A stretch of 64,000 nucleotides of DNA from Centrapalus pauciflorus (Eukaryota > Streptophyta > Magnoliopsida > Asterales > Asteraceae). A model generated the notes under the pieces. That model made no database searches. It was not told the origin of the DNA and was given only the letters and a program-made list of their open reading frames with translations. A program made the translations under genes and the position numbers. The DNA lies in assembly GCA_020465985.1 (NCBI GenBank), contig JAANYP010002832.1, positions 62,001-126,000 on the forward strand, read 5' to 3'. This document shows, in pieces, positions 23,235 through 35,717 of this stretch; positions within the stretch are counted from its first letter, which is position 1; every line of letters starts with the position of its first letter.

Positions 23235-23619
23235 TCAGGATCATCAGCGTACCTATGAGATTCCAGCGTACCCTAATGTGAATGATCATTCACATATATT
23301 TTTTTGAATAGACATGTATAAGACAACATTATAAGATTTTCTTCAAAATGAGCAACATCATAAATCTTGTGAATGATAATAAAAGATCATGTGAATGATC
23401 ATTCACACCATTCACATAGTGTGAAATAATCATTCACATAAATAGGCATTGAGTATTTACATAATTTTTAAGAACATAGAAAGTGTGAATCTATGTGAAA
23501 TTCATATATAACGCGTATAACATTAAATTAATCATGGTTATGTGAAAAAAAAATTTAAAAGTTTTTTAAGGTTGGTACCTTCGGGTGCACTTGATTTCGA
23601 GAGGTACTTATTTGAAACT

Positions 23620-23623
<4 letters not shown>
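23235..23623. mobile_element. TA-repeat-linked MITE, family C
   Basis: 389 bp from TCAGGATCATCAGCGTACC to GGTACTTATTTGAAACTGA. The same sequence recurs inverted at 63136-63522, and its start recurs at 63829, which fixes the boundaries. GTGAATGATCATTCAC palindromes are inside. TATATATA is on the left and a long (TA)n on the right. Confidence 0.7.

Positions 23624-23698
<75 letters not shown>
23624..23698. repeat. (TA)n microsatellite
   Basis: About 37 uninterrupted TA units between MITE families C and D. The YIYIYI frames over it are artefacts. Confidence 0.95.
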
Positions 23699-23703
<5 letters not shown>

Positions 23704-23705
23704 AA

Positions 23706-24066
23706 GTTCGAGAGAGTACCACCCATTATGCAGCGCACCAGAAGGTACCACCTTTAAAAAAAATTTAATTTTTTTCATAAACATGTTTTAATTAACATTA
23801 TGCGGGTCATATGTAAATTTCACATACATTCACATCTCGTAGCTCCTAAAAAGAGATGTGAACACACACTTATATAATTTTTAATGTATGTGAACGTGCA
23901 TTTATGTGATGCGTGTTTTCATGCACTTAGAGTGTTCGGATTTGCGTGAAATTTACATATGATCTGTGTAATGTTAATTAAAACATGTTAATGAAAAGAA
24001 TTTCAAAAAAATTAATTTTAAGGGTGATACCTTCTGATGCGCTGTGTAATAGGTGATACTCACTCG

Positions 24067-24069
<3 letters not shown>
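23706..24069. mobile_element. TA-repeat-linked MITE, family D
   Basis: 364 bp. Inverted ends: GTTCGAGAGAGTACCACC on the left and GTTCGAGTGAGTATCACC read inward from the right, continuing for about 45 bp with CAGCGCA(C/T)CAGAAGGTA. It lies between two (TA)n tracts of nearly equal length. A degenerate relative is at 46302-46570. Confidence 0.75.

Positions 24070-24146
<77 letters not shown>
24070..24146. repeat. (TA)n microsatellite
   Basis: About 38 TA units directly abutting the right end of MITE D. Confidence 0.95.
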
Positions 24147-24147
<1 letters not shown>

Positions 24148-25535
24148 ATTGATTGAGAATCTATGAGGCACCACGATGCACTGTGAACCGGGGAAACAAA
24201 AAATGCACAATATATTAAACAATGATTCAATAAGGGCATAATTGGAAGTTTAAACAATTATTTAGTTAGATTAAGATATTCAAAATATTCCATATTCAAA
24301 TAACCGGATATATATTATGGTAATTGCTAAAATTGTGGAGTTTTTAGTTATGACATATTGCATTTGTTTTGACTTTCTATCCATGCATGTCTTCATACTG
24401 TTTTCATCTCCACACCTGTAGCTAGACATCCGATTGAAATTGAATTTATATGCATATCTTGAATACATAAACATTATTGAAATTGAATTTATATGTATAC
24501 TGAAATTACCTTAATATGCATATTGAAATTTCCTTTACATATGAGACATTGAGTTTTAGCCAAACCACCCCATACTGTAATTTGCTTTTCTATATTATAT
24601 ACAATCTAACATCAACAAAACGTACACACTAAATATGCATAATCAAATTTAACATTAATATAATGCACTAACTCATTACCAGTCCATAAATTACAAACAT
24701 TATCAGTCCTCATATGCATAAATGTTTATATGTATTTTTTTTTATTTGTTTAAAATGTTTACAATGAATTTCATATTGGGTACATAATTGATATTTGAGT
24801 GAATAGACGACTAAGAATTAAGAAGGCCACAACTTTTAAGACAGGGATGATTTGAATAGTTTTAACTAAAAACAAAAATCGTCAGTTATTAAAAAGCAAC
24901 ACGCCTTTTTAGAAGCAAAGTCGTTTACGATGATATGTTCAATGAAAACTCATTTTCATATACATACAAACAAAAAAGACTAATAGATTTCGGAAAAAAA
25001 CAAATAAAAAATAAGGTAGGTATAAATAGAAATGACAAAGTTTAAAACATGTATTGCTGTATTGGACATTAACATAATGATACGAAAATTGACTACATTA
25101 AAAATTGGTTAACACAAAACTATAGTATTTTTATAATTTATGATATTTATAAATAACATACATAGTTACATACGTAGAGATGAGATCCATCGTGAATTGA
25201 ACAAATAAAAAAATATGTATAAGCATTCATATACTTCAACTATTTGTAACAACATTAATATTAATAAGAGGGTTTATAGAATTGTGTACAACAAGATTTA
25301 TAATATTCAAAAGGTTCATAACGGTATTTGTAACAAGATTAGTAGGATTCAATAAGATTCATAAGATCCGAAAAATTCATAAGATTCAACAAAGGTTATT
25401 AGAAGTGTTCGGTAATATCTGCAACAAGATTCAAAGTCATTTTATAGTTGTTTACAATGTTCACAACGAATAAATTGTTCACAAAAGATCATCTGTCTAC
25501 ACACATACACCCACCCACACACACCTACATATAGC
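24147..25535. other. AT-rich intergenic DNA with repeat fragments
   Basis: No gene supported. The part from about 25280 to 25490 (AAGATTCATAAGAT motifs, then TTCACAACGAATAAATTGTTC) is an inverted relative of family F. The remainder is A/T-rich DNA without long open frames. Confidence 0.5.
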
Positions 25536-25938
25536 CAGAACCCTCAATTCCGTGAGAACCACTTCAAAATGCACAAATGTATACATTAAATGCACAAATT
25601 TAAAAATTAAACATGCAATGTAAAAACATTATTATTATTGTTAAATATTAATAAATATCATAATCTAACACTAAAATTACATTTAAAAAATTATTTTCAC
25701 TAAATTATAAACTAAATTCACAAATTTGAACTTTAGATGCACAAACTTTTTCAAATGCATAATTTGTATATAAAGATAAAAAAATTTTAGCATTAGATGC
25801 GTAAATGTTTACATGAGATGCATCAATTTATCGAAAGTATAAATTTTAACATCAAAAGCATAATTTTATACATTAAACGGACAAACTTTAGAGTGGTTCT
25901 CACGTCTCATGAAATAGAATGGTTGTAATGTGAACCTG
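25536..25938. mobile_element. TA-repeat-linked MITE, family E
   Basis: It runs from AGAACCCTCAATTCCGTGAG to the inverted GTGGTTCTCACG end. The interior is made of AAATGCACAAATTT-type repeats. A second copy is at 45803-46219. The right side goes into (CA)n(TA)n. Exact ends are approximate. Confidence 0.6.
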
Positions 25939-25940
25939 AT

Positions 25941-25951
<11 letters not shown>

Positions 25952-26031
<80 letters not shown>
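25952..26031. repeat. (TA)n microsatellite
   Basis: About 40 TA units following a short (CA)n, beside MITE family E. Confidence 0.95.
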
Positions 26032-26037
<6 letters not shown>

Positions 26038-26246
26038 TGAAATGTGTATTAATGAGTGGTTTCATTTTGTTGTTTTAATTAAAAAAACCAACATTAAGTT
26101 ACTCTAATATTTGATTAACATTTTTTTAAAAGAAAATATAAATAATTTAAACCTAAACATTTAAAATACAAAGACCAACAAAAAAAATTTTAATTTGCAT
26201 AGATGTAAAAACCCATAAAATCCTCAACCAAATCTAAAAAAAAAGG

Positions 26247-27181
26247 GGGAAATTGCGCAAAAAACCTCTAAGTTGGATCATTTTTGCGATTAAAACCCCT
26301 AACCATTTTTCATTGCACAAAAAACCTCCAACCGATTAAAACTTTGTAAATTTAGGTTTTTTTCAAAAAATCTGACTTGCAACCGGCTAAACTGTATGCA
26401 ACTTGATGACGTGTAAAATTTTTAAATACATTTTTGCGTAAAAAACCCCCAACTTGTTTAGTTTTTTCAATTAAAACCCCAAATCAATTTTTATTTGATA
26501 AAAAACCTCCAATCAAAAAAAGAAAATTAAAATTGAGTATTCAATTATTGCATTTTGATTACATTGATATTTATTAAAAATTTATTTATTAAACAAAGAA
26601 TTCGTTTCCTAATGAAATCTCCACCCTCCAGGCTCTAGCGAACCTTACTGCAATGGAACATAAGTAAACGGTATTGAACATACAACTGAACCTAAAAATG
26701 CAACTCGTGATTACAAAATGAAGTCGATTCCATCGGCACAATTGAATTTAAAATTCAAGATTAAATGACAAAAGTTAATCGAACATATATACATAAATAA
26801 ACAGCACCGAACATAAAGAGAGGATAGAATAATCGGAGTTGCCGGAGGTAGAGGAGAAGAGAAACGGTAAATAAGATTATTGGTTAGAGGTGAGAAAAAA
26901 ATAGTTAAGGATTTTAATCGAAAAAAGTCACCAATTTTGGGGGTTTTATGCAAAAATTCAGTTTAAGAATTATACATGTAGTGCCACGTAGGCGCCACGT
27001 AAGTCGGGTTTGCCATGTGGACGCCACGTGTGTGCCATGTAAGCATAGCAAGCTATTATAACAGGTAACGTCTTAATTTCAAAAGGTTTTGCCGGTTAGA
27101 GGTTTTTTGTGCAACAAAAAATGGTTAGGGGTTTTAATCACAAAAATAGTCCAACTTTAGGGTTTTTTACGCAAATTTCCC
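26247..27181. mobile_element. Foldback MULE-like element with GCCAYGT cluster
   Basis: 935 bp. Inverted ends: GGGAAATTGCGCAAAAAACC on the left and GGGAAATTTGCGTAAAAAAC from the right, with arms of more than 100 bp that include AAAACCCCTAACCATTTTT. A second, inner arm pair (about 26440-26520 and 26885-26960) repeats the motif. Both flanks are A-rich, so the target duplication cannot be read. Five GCCACGT/GCCATGT units occur at 26983-27040. No transposase. Confidence 0.7.
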
Positions 27182-27660
27182 AAAAAAAAAATATCTATTA
27201 TCCAAATGCCAGTAACTACGAAATAGAGGAGTTATGAAATTAAGTTTTGTTGTATTGTTTTATATGTGTCATACATATCTAATAGACGAGTTTGTATGTA
27301 CTCCTCAAAACTGGTAACACATCCATAATTTTAAAGTTTCATATGTACAAATTACAATACCTTTAAAATATGAAGGTGATTTGTTGTTTGCTTATAAAAC
27401 GATACTACCCTATATGAAATGCATAAAATGTAAAGATGATAAATTTGTTGATGATAATGTTAAAGCAATCATTTATATGAAAATGGTTATGCATAAATCA
27501 CCCCTTTAAAAACGAATTTTATGTACAAATAATATTTTGTGTTTTATGCATTAATAAAAAAATATTGTTTTAAAAGAAATATAACAATAAAACGTTTAAA
27601 AATAAAAAAATTAAATAAAAATGTTAATTGGTTCTCCGATTTCTTATCGAAGTTAGCGAA
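27182..27660. other. AT-rich spacer before the MATE-A leader
   Basis: No open frame or recognised repeat. Includes the A-rich exit of the foldback element and T/A-rich DNA. Confidence 0.4.
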
Positions 27661-27891
27661 CCTCTTCTTATACGATTGGAGAATCCTTAAAATGGGCCGA
27701 CTATAAGCTGCAATCGTGGGCTAGCTGCGTTTGGAATTTATATTCCAGATAAAATAAACACTAAATGCCACCATCTCATCTCCTTCTCTTAATTTCTACT
27801 TCTCCTTCACTCTCACTAGCTAGTGCTTCTTTACCCAAAGTACCCCTTCAATTCTTCCTAGATTTTCAACCTTTTTTTTCCAAATCATATT
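27661..27891 (+). promoter_or_regulatory. Promoter/leader of MATE-A: predicted non-coding exon 1
   Basis: The segment has AAAATGGGC, AATAAACACTAAATGCCACCA and a C/T-rich leader ending CATATT^GTAAGT. The same order occurs upstream of MATE-C (AAAATGGGC, AAATACCACCA, C/T-rich leader, CATA^GTAAGT at 58864) and in part upstream of MATE-B (ATGGGCC motif, C/T-rich leader, donor at 38912). With the acceptor TTGATTCTCAG^A one base before each ATG, this predicts a 5'-UTR exon spliced over a 2,443-bp intron (27892-30334). The transcription start is not fixed, and the frame at 27765 is not coding. Confidence 0.6.
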
Positions 27892-28021
<130 letters not shown>

Positions 28022-29008
28022 TTTTGTGTATGTGTGCGCACGCAATGAAATATTTGAAGTATTAAGACGTTGTAAATAATGAATCAACTGTTAGGTTTAT
28101 AACTATGGATTAAATTCTCATATTCTCATAATAAATATCATTCTTATTGATGATTTCGAATTGAAACTCGCTTGATTACATGATGTGTCCTCTTTAATTT
28201 ATACATGTTACAAGAATCTCTTGATAAATAAATTTGTTGTATAGCATACTCAAGTTTGAACATATGTCAGTAGAATCTTTTTTCATCATATATATAATTA
28301 GTTGTTCATCGATCATCATGCATCAAATATGTGACGAGGCTTTTTAATTCTACCAATGGTTTGTGAATTATGCATGAGCTAAAGCTAGGTATAATACTAA
28401 AACCCGAACAGATTGAAATGAAAATTGAACTGACTGAACACGGTTTTAGTACAAAACACTTTCAATACTAAACCGGGTTGTGAACCAAATACAAATATCT
28501 AAGTTAAATTTTAGGATATTATTTCAAATATAAAAAGAATATATATGTTTAGGAAACATGGGTTGATTTTGGTCCCAAATCGAACTAGCTAGATTGAACC
28601 GAGAACTGAAAACTAGGACGTAACAAAATAAATTCCAATTAATCCGGAGCAGTATGGGATTTTCGGATTAGAGGGATTATTGATGAGTTTAAATTAATTT
28701 GACATCTAGTAATTATTTTGAATTTAATTTGTTACATTGGATGGTTATAGATAAGGAAAAAAGATGAAGATGAAGATGCGTACGTTGAATGTGGTGTTAG
28801 AGTTTAATCAATTCATGCACACCACACACTCACAATCACATTATTAGTCACATACTCACACACAGATATAGTCTGGCATGTAATGGCCACGAACGTTAGA
28901 CTCAATTGGCCTGGGTTAAATAAATATTTTAATTGAATTATAATCTAAATTCCAATCTTAGTGTGTGGTAGGACATATATGATGCATGTTTATATCACCT
29001 AGACGTGA
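28022..29008. other. MATE-A predicted first intron, unique AT-rich part
   Basis: No coding region recognised. Contains A/T-rich DNA and degenerate GAACCGAGAACTGAAAAC-type repeats at about 28400-28620. Confidence 0.4.
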
Positions 29009-29016
29009 GTTGCTAA

Positions 29017-29228
29017 TAGGGGTGACAATTTTGACCTGACGGACGGGACGGTTAAATTGACGTGTCATGAAAAACTTACGCAGAGCAATATTTTTTATCA
29101 AAAAAGAAAATTTGTAAAACAATATATTAAACAAATTGTTTTTTGAAGAAAATATTCAAAATCATGTAAATTTTATGACTTTTGGTCGTCAACTTGTTTG
29201 CTTGAACGGGCTGAAATTGTCACCCCTA
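29017..29228. mobile_element. hAT-type MITE with 8-bp target duplication
   Basis: 212 bp. Inverted ends TAGGGGTGACAATTT, resembling Ac/hAT termini. The flanks are GTTGCTAA (29009-29016) and TTTGCTAA (29229-29236), an 8-bp duplication with one mismatch. Related degraded sequence lies in the leader duplication at about 38335-38550. Confidence 0.75.
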
Positions 29229-29253
29229 TTTGCTAAGTACCTTTGTACTATAA

Positions 29254-29525
29254 TCTATCTTCTATCCATAGAGTAACTAAACGCCACATGACATGCTCTT
29301 ATTTAATTTTCCACATGCCGCTCTTTGCTTTTGCCACGTCCTTTACTGATTTTATTTTTAAATTTTAAAGCAAATCAAATCTGTGTAAATCTAATATGGA
29401 TTAAAATTAATAACTAACTAACTAAAATTAAACAAACTTTATTATTCATATAATTATTATATTATACATATCTATAAATACCAATTTCTAAAATTAACCC
29501 ATATAATACATAGGTATTAACCTGG
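29254..29525 (+). mobile_element. Short Helitron-like element
   Basis: 272 bp. It starts A^TCTATCTTC and ends with a weak hairpin (CCCATATAATACATAGG), then GTATTAAC and CTGG^T, fitting the Helitron rule of 5' TC, 3' CTRR and an A/T target. The terminal pattern is shared with elements at 44905, 47087, 55140 and 57366. Confidence 0.5.
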
Positions 29526-30334
29526 TTCATTTTAATAAGAGATTAGAAATGACCGGGTCTTTTAATTGTGGATTTTTTTTAATTGTATTTAAATAAATTA
29601 CAATGATTTTTTTTTGTTAACAGAAATTCACTAACGTTTTGAAAATTGAATTTTAATTCGTTCAGATTTCATTTCATACATCTAAACATACTTAAGTTAT
29701 TATTCAATTTGTGAGTAGGTTTAATGTCAATTCAAGTTTGAGGAAAAAAAAACATGTTTATTCGATTTTGGTTTTGTCCTTAACCGAGCCAAGAACAAAT
29801 TTTGATACGATTCTTGAACCAAATATAAAAACTTTATTTAAAACCAACGTTTTCAAAGAAAGACTACAATGAAATTGAATCATATTTTAAAGATACAACA
29901 ACAAGTCTTTACTAATTACACTCTTACATTTTACAAAGTTTCAACATAAACCTTTTTGAAGCATTATCTTTACATTTACAGCCCTTATAAAAATTCTTCA
30001 CCTTTTAAAACTACATGCATGTTACTAGCTAGATGTATCTATTAATTGGGCATTATATTGTATTAATTTATATTATATTATACTTATAAATAATAATAAT
30101 TTTAATTATTATAATAATCGATCACACATGGTTTTTCACTTTGAAAGCACCATCATATATTTCTAGTACGTAAAGTTGTCACATTTAAAACCATGCACCA
30201 TGTTCATCCGCCATAGTGCATGCCACCATCCACCATGCACCACATGATTAACTCGATCGATCGTTTCATTTTAAAAATTAAAAACCAGAAAATTAAAATG
30301 CATGAGAAATAATTAATTTTTTATTGATTCTCAG
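29526..30334. other. Rest of the MATE-A predicted first intron
   Basis: AT-rich with no gene recognised. It ends in the acceptor TTATTGATTCTCAG at 30334, which is conserved before all three MATE start codons. Confidence 0.45.
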
Positions 30335-30335
30335 A

Positions 30336-33300
30336 ATGGATGATGGGATTGAAAGAAAGCTTCTTCAACATGATGAAGCAGAAGAGGAAGGTGACCTAAA
30401 ACAAAGGATATGGGTCGAAATGAAAAAGATATGGAGGGTCGCCTTGCCTGGTGTCATTTCCAGAGTTTGCTCTTTCGGAACTATCGTTGTCACCCAGTCT
30501 TTTATCGGACATGTTAGTGACTTAGATCTTGCCGCCTATGCCCTTGTTCAAACCCTTTGCGTTAGGTTTGTCAACGGAATACTCGTAAGTACTTAACTCA
30601 TGTATATATTTATAATATATATAAGTTGATCGATATATCGACATTAATTAATTAATTAAAGGTTGATATATTAATTATTGGAATTAATTAATGTGGAGGG
30701 CAGCTAGGAATGTCGAGTGCAACCGAAACCCTTTGTGGACAAGCATTTGGAGCGGGACAACATCATATGATGGGCATCTACCTGCAACGATCATGGATCG
30801 TCGACTTGATTACTTTGACCCTCTTGCTCCCGATCTTCATCTTCAGTACCCAAATCTTCAAACTCTTTGGCCAGGAACAATCAATAGCAAACAATGGAGG
30901 ATACATATCATTATGGTTCATTCCTTTCGTCTACAACTTTATTTTTAGCCTCACTATACAGATGTATCTACAAGCACAGTTAAAGAACATGATTATTGCA
31001 TGGCTTTCGATGATTCAATTCGCCATCCACATACTTTTGTCGATGCTTCTCGTGTTCAAACTGAACATGGGGACCTCAGGTGCAATGATTGCACTCTTGA
31101 CGTCCGCGTGGTTTGTTGTGATCGGGGAATTCGTTTACATTCTCGGAGGATGGTGTCCTCTTTCGTGGAAAGGATTCACAACCGCAGCATTTAAAGATTT
31201 GTTGCCTGTTGTGAAGCTATCGATATCTTCTGGTGTGATGCTCTGGTAAGTATGTGTAGGGGTAGGTTCAATGGAAAATCTATATGCATCGGAATACCCA
31301 GGAACCACTTTATAGTCATTGAATCAGGTGATGCATCACGCAGAAAGTCGATGCATGCATTTGTGGTGATGCATGGTGCTTTTCCAAGGTTTTCGATGCA
31401 TGTTGGTTTTCCATTGAACCCCTCTGTATATATGTATTTAAAGATTTATATCAGGTGACTAAAAGAATATATATTATTGACAATATTTTATGAAAACTTT
31501 AATTTTGTAAAGAAATAATAATATAAGTTACAAAGTTGAGGAGCCATTTTTTTGATCTTGAAAGTGAAAATCATTGTTGCAGCTTGGAATTATGGTACTA
31601 TGCTGTCCTTGTCTTGCTTGCTGGATACATGACAAATGCAGAGGTTGCGATATCTGCCTTCTCCATTTGGTACCGATCAATTATACTTATTTGTCTTTGT
31701 ATTTCATCCTTTTCAACTTAATTCATTAGGTAATATTATAAAAATATATTATCGACGAAGAAAAAAGAAAAAAAAAATGATATGTAAGTATTTCAACCGT
31801 CGAATTAAATCAACTCTTAACATCAACTGTTTTAAAATGCTAATGGTAACCCTAAAGTTGGGGGTTTGACTCCCATTATGAACAAAAAATGTAGATTGAA
31901 AAGTAGAAGCACATGGATGTATTGTTGTATTTTTTCATGATTTTTGATTTTCGGTTAGCTAATTTCAACATTTGCTTAAATAATTTGATCTTAACATTAT
32001 AAAATATAATAAAATCATTTTCATTTAATTACTATAAGTAAGTATATCATTAATTATTATTATTTATTCAGTTTTAAAACGCTTCAACTAACTAAATATT
32101 TAAATATTTTATTTTTCAGTTATATAACAAAAAGTAAATACTACAAAATAGTAACTTATTTTTAATAGGGTCATGTTAGAATCTTTAATTTTTTTTTTAA
32201 CTAATAATTAACTTGGAACACAATACTTTGATAATTATGTTAACTAATTATCAATTATATCAGTTAAAAAAATTAATATGTTACTTAAAAGGATTTTAAA
32301 ACAACTTGATAATTAATAATCTTAATTATTTACTCATTTTAGGATTATTTATTTTAGATATTCGGTATTTATTTTTATTAAATCAATGACAGGGTTTATT
32401 GCTTTGTGTTGTTAATATTTCAATAAAGTAAAAAAATTTAAATGAAAAATACATGACAATAATATATATGCAATATAATTATATAATAATTAATATACGA
32501 ACAAGTACTAAAATTCATCTTTAAATTTATAACATATTTAAAATTTTATTAGCTATTAACATCATGACAAATGCACGCAATGATTAAAATAATATTTTAG
32601 AATGTTTAATTATCAAATTTGATTAAATTAATAAAATTAAGAAACTATAATATCTATTATTTTCATGGAAGAACAAATGTGATTAATCTCATCTGTCGGA
32701 TTATGGGTCCACAATAAAAATAACTACTAAATAATTATAAAGTTTCTAAAAATATACAAACATATATTATATTATTATAAAAAAAACTAAAAATTTATAA
32801 ACTTTTTTAAATGGAATAAACCGATCAACGCACATATAAAATACTAGTTTGTAGAATATCATACATACTAAAACTTACATACTTTGCAGCCTCAACATTA
32901 ATGCATGGGAGTTGATGATAAGCCTCGGTTTCTTAGGTTCTGCATGGTAAGCAATGATAAATGATTTCCTAAACTAGTTATTACATTGTTGTTATGGTTC
33001 TTATTTTTGTGCTTGATATGCTTTGTGTGTGTATTGTGATTTGAACATATATGCATGTATAAAGTGTTCGGGTGGCGAATGAATTAGGACGAAAAAACGC
33101 GAAAGCAGTAAGGTTTTCGATAAAAGTGTTGGTTGGGACTTCAATTGCGATAGGCGTTTTCTTCTTTATCCTTTGTTTAGCATTCGGCAGAAAACTTGCA
33201 TACTTATTTACGGATGATGAGAAAGTTGCCGATGCAATAGAAGACCTCTCTTGGCTACTTTCTTTCTCGGTTTTGTTGAACAGTATTTACCCGGTACTAT

Positions 33301-33879
33301 CAGGTAATTAATTAACCTCTAGCATACATTTCTAGCTAGTTCGCGTCAAGTGTTCACTATTAGGTAAAAGTTTTGTTTGTGCTCATGGACTAGGGGTGGC
33401 AATTGGAGCAGGAATGCAATCGCTTGTAGCAGTCGTTAACCTCGTTTGCTTTTATATAATTGGAATTCCATTGGGAGCTTTGCTCGGATATTTGACGAAT
33501 CTTGAAGTTAAGGTATGTACTTAAAAATACGTACATTTTTAAAAAATTTATATGGTCAAGATTTCATATATTTTCTACATTTTGACAGGGTATATGGATT
33601 GGAATGATTGGCGGTGTTCTAACACAAACAATGACGGTTGTGTATTTGATTTGGAGAACAGATTGGGATCATCAGGTAAAATTCTATAAAAATTTATTTT
33701 AAATCTTACATTTTGGTTTGAAATTTTATTATGAATTAGATAAATAGTATTCCAATTCATATAATTGTTGATGACATCGGCTTGTTACATTGTAGGTGAA
33801 GATGGCATCAGAACGTCTCACTCGATTTTACTTGACGGGAAATGAAAATCCAAAGAATGACTATGTTATGATTGAGTAA
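30336..33879 (+). CDS. MATE efflux transporter A (DETOXIFICATION-type), 8 exons
   Basis: The predicted membrane antiporter has 487 residues, normal for plant MATE proteins, which export organic compounds or metals in exchange for H+ or Na+. The substrate is not readable. Coding exons: 30336-30584, 30704-31245, 31583-31669, 32890-32946, 33065-33303, 33394-33512, 33589-33675, 33796-33879. All splice sites are GT-AG and phases agree with MATE-B. Motifs: FGTIVVTQSFIGHVSDLDLA (exon 1), MSSATETLCGQAFGAG at 86-101, YLQRSW, GGWCP, CLELWYY with the TM7 glutamate at residue 266, and VRVANELG at 313-320. An acidic N-terminal tail precedes the first helix. ATG 30336 follows the acceptor TTCTCAG by one base. 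Intron 3 is long (1,220 bp against about 100 in the paralogs) and its donor GTACCG is weaker. It most resembles the Arabidopsis DTX20s clade, from memory of family motifs. Confidence 0.92.
31257..31421. mobile_element. Small MITE in MATE-A intron 2
   Basis: Inverted ends of about 20 bp: GGGGTAGGTTCAATGGAAAA on the left, GGGGTTCAATGGAAAACC from the right. The interior has repeated TCGATGCATG motifs. No clear target duplication. It is absent from intron 2 of MATE-B and MATE-C. Confidence 0.55.
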
Positions 33880-34915
33880 CCATCTAAATGGTTTTGATAG
33901 GTGTCGAATCTACCAAAATTATTTAAGTCTATTACCTCCATCTCAAATTAAATTGTGATAGTGTCAAGCAGGGTTGGTCTCACAGATCTCGTAATTTATC
34001 TCACAGAGACTTGTAATTTATTGTAAATACCAGAGATTGTGAGAGACAAGTTTATGAAGTTAAAAAAATTAGCAAAACGAGGGGGGAGGGGGTTGGTTTT
34101 GCATGCAATTATCAATGAACATATATAATTATGATTAATTCAAGAAATAAGAAACGTCTAGCAATGGGTAATTAGTTCAATTCAGTTTCAACGTATATCA
34201 TCGATCTTTGTAAACCCGACTATGACATATGAATCTAGGTTGATTATGAACACCGATACACACCATTTTTTCTGTTTAATCTCAATGTTAGATTAATCCT
34301 TGACGTAAGTAATTAATCCCTAATCGATTAACCCAATCTGGTTACGAACTTAGAATTCGACTTATCAATTGCATTATCATTCAAGTAAACACCAACCATA
34401 GACAATAGTCGGACTCCTGTTTAGACTATATTACGAAACCATTTAACTCGGCTCAAACCATCCAATCATGATTCCACGAATTAATTTGTTACTATATTGA
34501 AATTTAGAACAATTACTTATCTTGTATTCCAATAAACAATTAAATCAAATCAAACGATCAAACTAGCTACAGTCAATCGAACAACTCGATAATGGTAAAA
34601 TGATTCAAACAAAGTCTTGTAATTAAAATCAACATAATACTAAAACCGGATTTAAAACCTTATTACGGTCCGTTCACATACCCATTACTATAAATTGGAA
34701 TTAGCTACTCGTACTTTAGTGTAATTATACAAGAAGTAAAATGAAGAATTCTTATAAACCAATAAACAAAATTGAGAGCCTCCGCCTTTGACTTCCGCTT
34801 TCGACCCCTCCTTTTTTTCCTTTTTTCTTTTTTTTTTCCCTGCTGCTGCCCTCCATTCAAAATTGATTTATGCTTTTTTCGTTTTCTTTCGGAATTCTAT
34901 ATATAAAAAGAATTT
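33880..34915. other. MATE-A 3' flank
   Basis: The first 200-300 bp are the likely 3' untranslated region, but no clear AATAAA can be assigned. From about 34080 there is a block of mixed composition (GAGGGGGGAGGGGG, then TTAACCCAATCTGGTTACG) with no open frame. It may be a diverged transposon fragment that I cannot classify. Confidence 0.35.
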
Positions 34916-34919
34916 CTAA

Positions 34920-35717
34920 AAAATGTTAGAAAAAACTACTATTTACTCATATTTAAAAGATAGATAATTATTCGTTATGAAAATAACAGTATTGTTATTT
35001 TATTTTTTGATAATTATCATTATATTTTTTAATTTTAAGTTTATATACATTTTTTTAACAAATATTTTATTAAACATTTTTTTCATATAGGTTCATAAAC
35101 TACTAATTCATATAATAACAAATATGATCAAGATTGAAATCGATGATCGAAGTGTTTTCCTTATCTAGTTTTTTAAACCGGAAGTCTCCGTACGATTAAA
35201 CATGAATAAACTTACCGATTTTCTGGGTTTTCTTTTATTTCAGTAATTCTAAAGTTAAAGTATATAATCCATATATAAAACGATAAAAACCATTTACTTT
35301 TTAAATTTAGACTGAGTCATGACCTAAGGGTGCAAATTTTAATCCAACGGGTCAAACGAGTGAAATGATCAAAATGAGTCGTAATAGAAAACTAAATTAA
35401 AACATCATTTTTTAAAGAAATGAAATATTAGAAAATAAAGTAATTATAAAAAAAATCAAGATGTAATGTATTTGTGTTTTCTTTGCTGACCCATTTATTA
35501 AATGGGTGAGAATTGTCGCTCGTTTATTATTGCGAATGGACGCCAGCCTACAATTACAAAATGTTTTGCATAATTTGGGCCGAGAAAAGGGGGCGGTTTT
35601 GATGAAATAAATTGTCAAACACACACACACACACCTACTGACCTACTTCATTCATTTCCTTTTCCCTCTACTTCTTCACCGTTGCTGCTAATATTATTGC
35701 TATGCTTATTTGCCTTA
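34920..35717 (+). repeat. Orphan duplicate of the MATE-B leader region
   Basis: This block parallels 37918-38812 throughout. Shared features include CCGTACGATTAAAC, TTTTCTGGGTTTTCTTTTATTTC, GAGTCATGACCTAAG, TTTTGCA(T/C)AA, GAAAAGGGGGC, a (CA)n tract, CTGACCTACTTC and GTTGCTGCTAA. It stops before the C/T-rich leader and donor, and no MATE exon follows before 49335. It is either half of a local duplication or the remains of a lost fourth gene. Confidence 0.65.

Noticed and set aside
23542..24257. Frames of repeated Tyr-Ile (also near 45600-45880, 48000 and 58900)
   Set aside because: They are (TA)n microsatellites read in frame, not proteins.
30691..31194. Alternative-frame open reading frames over MATE exon 2 (also 61796-62053)
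   Set aside because: Shadow frames of the real MATE exons.
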